Source: an uncultured Elusimicrobia bacterium (GTDB lineage: Bacteria > Elusimicrobiota > Endomicrobiia > Endomicrobiales > Endomicrobiaceae). Taken from it: a DNA stretch of 14,806 bases. Below are positions 12,952 to 14,806 of the stretch, one piece after another. The translations under genes were made by a program, and so were the position numbers. The stretch spans positions 1 to 14,806 of the forward strand of contig CALGGE010000109.1 of the NCBI GenBank assembly GCA_937916125.1. Reading direction: 5' to 3'. Positions within the stretch are counted from its first letter, which is position 1. Every line of letters starts with the position of its first letter. Below the pieces are notes generated by a model. The model saw nothing but the letters and a program-made list of their open reading frames with translations, was not told where the DNA came from and searched no databases.

Positions 12952-13275
12952 ATGGAAAGTAATTTCTCTAAAAAATTAAAAAAAATAATGTTTGAAAAAG
13001 GATTTACTCAAAAAGATCTTGCAGAAAAATTAGGAGTATCACAGGCTTTTATCAGCAGCTGGCAGGTAGGGAAAAGGAACCCGAAATTGTCAAGTATGAA
13101 GAAAATTTCTAAAGCTTTAAATATACCTGTAGATTATTTTTTTGAAAGTTCCGATGAGACAAATGATAAGAAAAATATAAAAATTTTACAACTTGAAAAA
13201 GAAAATTTGGAATTGAAACTTAGAATCAGCGAATTGGAAAAAACACTTGCTGAACTGAAAAAAAGTTTTAAATAA
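12952..13275 (+). CDS. XRE/Cro-type helix-turn-helix regulator of pilin cassette 2
   Basis: A 107-residue cytoplasmic DNA-binding protein. A canonical HTH_3 domain covers about 8-62: FTQKDLAEKLGVSQAFISSW for the HTH itself, then GKRNPKLSSMKKISKALNIP. Residues about 76-106 form a strong leucine-rich coiled coil (ILQLEKENLELKLRISELEK) for dimerisation. GGAG (12942-12945) precedes the ATG. It diverges from the pilin at 12194-12661 and sits next to overlapping promoters, the same arrangement as the 76-417 regulator and pilin 1. The two regulators have different HTH recognition helices and face different candidate operators, which suggests separate specificity. Regulation of the neighbouring pilin is inferred. 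Confidence 0.9.
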   Translation: MESNFSKKLKKIMFEKGFTQKDLAEKLGVSQAFISSWQVGKRNPKLSSMKKISKALNIPVDYFFESSDETNDKKNIKILQLEKENLELKLRISELEKTLAELKKSFK

Positions 13276-13319
13276 TTTCAATAAAATATATTTCAAAAAC
13301 AAAGCGATTTTTTTAACTC

Positions 13320-13386
13320 TCGTTCCGTCTGTCATTCCCAAGCGGCACGCGCAACAGCACTGTCGGGAATCTCGTCGTTGCCGTTG
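13320..13386 (+). repeat. 67-bp dispersed repeat, right copy flanking cassette 2
   Basis: A direct-orientation partner of 11749-11815 (five mismatches, no gaps by hand count). It is GC-rich relative to its surroundings, with an ATTCCC...GGGAAT inverted repeat at its core. It continues as GTTGCCGTTGCCGTT. It lies between the XRE gene and the ferredoxin gene. No terminator for the XRE gene is apparent unless this hairpin serves. Confidence 0.8.
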
Positions 13387-13396
13387 CCGTTATAAC

Positions 13397-13442
13397 AAAG
13401 TCAAAATTTTTATTTGACTTTATCATACTAAAAATGTAGAAT
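13397..13442 (+). promoter_or_regulatory. Promoter with overlapping inverted repeat for the ferredoxin/vorB genes
   Basis: TTGACT (13414-13419), a 17-bp spacer and TAGAAT (13437-13442) form a good sigma70-type promoter. A 9-bp inverted repeat, AAAGTCAAA (13397-13405) and TTTGACTTT (13413-13421), overlaps the -35 and could be an operator. The predicted start, near 13449, is downstream of the first ATG (13443) and within a few bases of the second (13452), which suggests a leaderless or nearly leaderless mRNA. Confidence 0.55.
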
Positions 13443-13451
13443 ATGCCCACT

Positions 13452-13655
13452 ATGGCGAAAATAACAGTAAACACGGACAGATGTAAAGGTTGCGGACTAT
13501 GTATAGAAGCGTGTCCGAGAAAATGTATTGATTTCTCGACGGAGCTGAATAAAATAGGATATTATTCGGCATACTTGAAAAACGAGAAAGATTGCATCGG
13601 ATGCGGTTTTTGTTATCAGATGTGTCCCGATACTTGCATAGAAGTGTACAGGTAA
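13452..13655 (+). CDS. 2-oxoacid:ferredoxin oxidoreductase, ferredoxin-like (delta) subunit
   Basis: 67 residues from ATG 13452 (70 from the in-frame ATG 13443, which abuts the -10 box and so is probably not transcribed). Two complete 4Fe-4S motifs are visible, CKGCGLCIEACPRKC and CIGCGFCYQMCPDTC, each CxxCxxCxxxC. It passes electrons from the keto-acid oxidoreductase to ferredoxin. It lies four bases ahead of the alpha subunit gene, the usual order in Vor/Kor-type clusters. No Shine-Dalgarno sequence is visible, consistent with a leaderless message. Substrate cannot be read from this subunit; branched-chain or 2-oxoglutarate enzymes both use it. Confidence 0.9.
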   Translation: MAKITVNTDRCKGCGLCIEACPRKCIDFSTELNKIGYYSAYLKNEKDCIGCGFCYQMCPDTCIEVYR

Positions 13656-13659
13656 AAAA

Positions 13660-14700
13660 ATGGTAAAGAAATTAGTAAAAGGAAACATAGCTTTATGTGA
13701 AGGAGCCATTGCGGCGGGGCTTGACGCTTATTTCGGTTATCCTATTACACCGCAGAATGAAGTTCCGGCTTATATGTCAAGAAAGATGGTGGAACTTAAA
13801 AAAGTTTTTGTTCAGGCGGAATCCGAGCTTGCTGCCGCAAATATGGTACTTGGTGCATGTGCAACCGGTAAAAGAGCAATGACTTCGTCGTCATCTCCCG
13901 GAATATCCTTAAAACAGGAAGCCATTTCTTATATGGCAGGTATGGAAATCCCGGGTGTTATCGTTAACGTTCAAAGAGGCGGTCCCGGCTTGGGAAATAT
14001 TTCCGGTTCTCAGGCAGACTATTTTCAGGCAGTTAAAGGTGGCGGACACGGAGATTATCATTTGATAGTTTACGCTCCGGCAAATGCACAGGAAATGTAT
14101 GAACTTACTTACAACGCTTTTGATGTTGCACAGAAATACAGAAATCCCGTTATGCTTTTGTGTGACGGAATTATCGGGCAGATGATGGAACCTGTCGATT
14201 TTAACAAAGAACCGAAAACAAAATTTGAAGACAGAGACTGGATTCTCGACGGATGTAAAGGCAGAGAACCTCGCTCGGTAAAATCTCTTCTTATGGAAGA
14301 CGGTGCTTTGGAAAAACATAACCTTGATTTACAGAAAAAATATAAACTGATAGAAGAAAACGAAGTTAAAGCCGAACTCTATCAGGTTGAAGATGCCGAA
14401 GTAATAATAGTAGCTTACGGAATATCTTCCAGAATTTCTAAAAATGCAATAAAACAGGCAAGAGAAAAGGGCATAAAGGCCGGTTTGATAAGACCTATTA
14501 CTTTATGGCCGTTTCCGTCGAGGATTATTGCAAAATACGCAAAGCCGGGTGTAAAATTTCTCTCGGTGGAATTTTCTTTGGGACAGATGATAGAAGATTT
14601 AAAACTTGCAGTTAACGGCAAATGTCCCGTAGATTTCCTCGGAAGAGCCGGTGGCGGAATAGTTTCCGATAAGCAGATATTTGAGAAGTTGAAAAGCTGA
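13660..14700 (+). CDS. vorB: 2-oxoacid:ferredoxin oxidoreductase alpha subunit (VorB-like)
   Basis: 346 residues, full length for the family. The N-terminal pyrimidine-binding-type domain includes GNIALCEGAIAAG at about 9-21 and the hallmark FGYPITPQNEVPAYM, then QAESELAAANMVLGACATGKRAMTSSSSPG. The central RGGPGLGN and SQADYFQAVKGGGHGDYH motifs are typical of VorB/KorA. The C-terminal transketolase-like domain includes VIIVAYGISSRIS and GLIRPITLWPFP. With the beta and gamma subunits it oxidatively decarboxylates 2-oxo acids to acyl-CoA, reducing ferredoxin, in anaerobes. It resembles proteins named 3-methyl-2-oxobutanoate dehydrogenase subunit VorB, but substrate is uncertain. The beta (TPP-binding) and gamma genes are not in the window and are expected beyond the repeat block that follows. 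Confidence 0.93.
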   Translation: MVKKLVKGNIALCEGAIAAGLDAYFGYPITPQNEVPAYMSRKMVELKKVFVQAESELAAANMVLGACATGKRAMTSSSSPGISLKQEAISYMAGMEIPGVIVNVQRGGPGLGNISGSQADYFQAVKGGGHGDYHLIVYAPANAQEMYELTYNAFDVAQKYRNPVMLLCDGIIGQMMEPVDFNKEPKTKFEDRDWILDGCKGREPRSVKSLLMEDGALEKHNLDLQKKYKLIEENEVKAELYQVEDAEVIIVAYGISSRISKNAIKQAREKGIKAGLIRPITLWPFPSRIIAKYAKPGVKFLSVEFSLGQMIEDLKLAVNGKCPVDFLGRAGGGIVSDKQIFEKLKS

Positions 14701-14701
14701 G

Positions 14702-14806
14702 AACGGCAATGTACAATAACGACAGTTGAAGAGTTGAAAAGTTTCAACGACAAACGGCAACGGAAACGACGAGATGCTTCGACAAGCTCAGCATGACAGA
14801 ACGACA
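14702..14806 (-). repeat. Composite dispersed repeat after vorB
   Basis: On the minus strand this reads TGTCGTTCTGTCATGCTGAG, then a hairpin (GCTT/AAGC), ATCTCGTCGTT, CCGTTGCCGTT, then the GTTGAAA-CT-TTTCAAC inverted repeat with a TTCAACTC unit, and finally ATTGTACATTGCC. It thus combines pieces seen separately at 1-67, 11749-11867 and 13320-13395. It starts two bases after the vorB stop and reaches the window edge. No gene is present. Confidence 0.75.

Overview
The window is a low-GC bacterial chromosome segment (roughly 35-40% GC by eye). Its core is a complete-looking type IV pilus / type II secretion-like assembly operon, flanked by two look-alike pilin cassettes, many short dispersed repeats and the start of a 2-oxoacid:ferredoxin oxidoreductase cluster. 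Near-identical pilin N-termini followed by divergent C-terminal domains, strict-anaerobe keto-acid metabolism and low GC fit Elusimicrobiota (the Elusimicrobium/Endomicrobium group) best. That assignment is an inference from gene style, not from a marker gene.

Layout. 1-1290: pilin cassette 1, made of a 7-nt tandem repeat, a leftward XRE regulator, a sigma70-type promoter with a 27-bp palindrome over the expected start site, a structured leader of about 215 nt, a rightward type IV pilin and an intrinsic terminator. 1367-11700: a single rightward operon behind a textbook promoter (TTGACA-17-TATAAT). Its genes are pilB ATPase, pilC platform protein, four minor pilin-like genes in GspH-I-J-K-like order, pilM, pilN, a PilO protein carrying a PilP-like C-terminal domain, a short PilQ/GspD secretin, a receiver-domain response regulator and a secreted TPR-like protein. 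No prepilin peptidase (PilD) or retraction ATPase (PilT) is in the window. 11701-12193: no gene; dispersed repeats, a long hairpin and a terminator. 12194-13275: pilin cassette 2, the mirror image of cassette 1, with a leftward pilin, a leader homologous to that of cassette 1, overlapping divergent promoters and a rightward XRE regulator. 13320-14806: a repeat copy, then a ferredoxin subunit and a VorB-like alpha subunit, then more repeats.

How it may work together. The operon builds the machine: PilB energises it, PilC and PilM/N/O form the inner-membrane platform, the minor pilins prime the fibre and PilQ is the outer-membrane pore. The two flanking cassettes supply alternative major-pilin-like subunits, each with its own regulator. 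The regulators and their candidate operators differ between cassettes, whereas the promoter grammar (TTGACT-17-TATAAT) and the leader are conserved. The most interesting proposal here is therefore a modular pilin-switching unit: cassette-specific XRE repressor and operator, a common structured leader, and a pilin with fixed N-terminus and variable C-terminus. Cassette 2 is additionally bracketed by direct 67-bp repeats that match at 62 of 67 positions by hand count.
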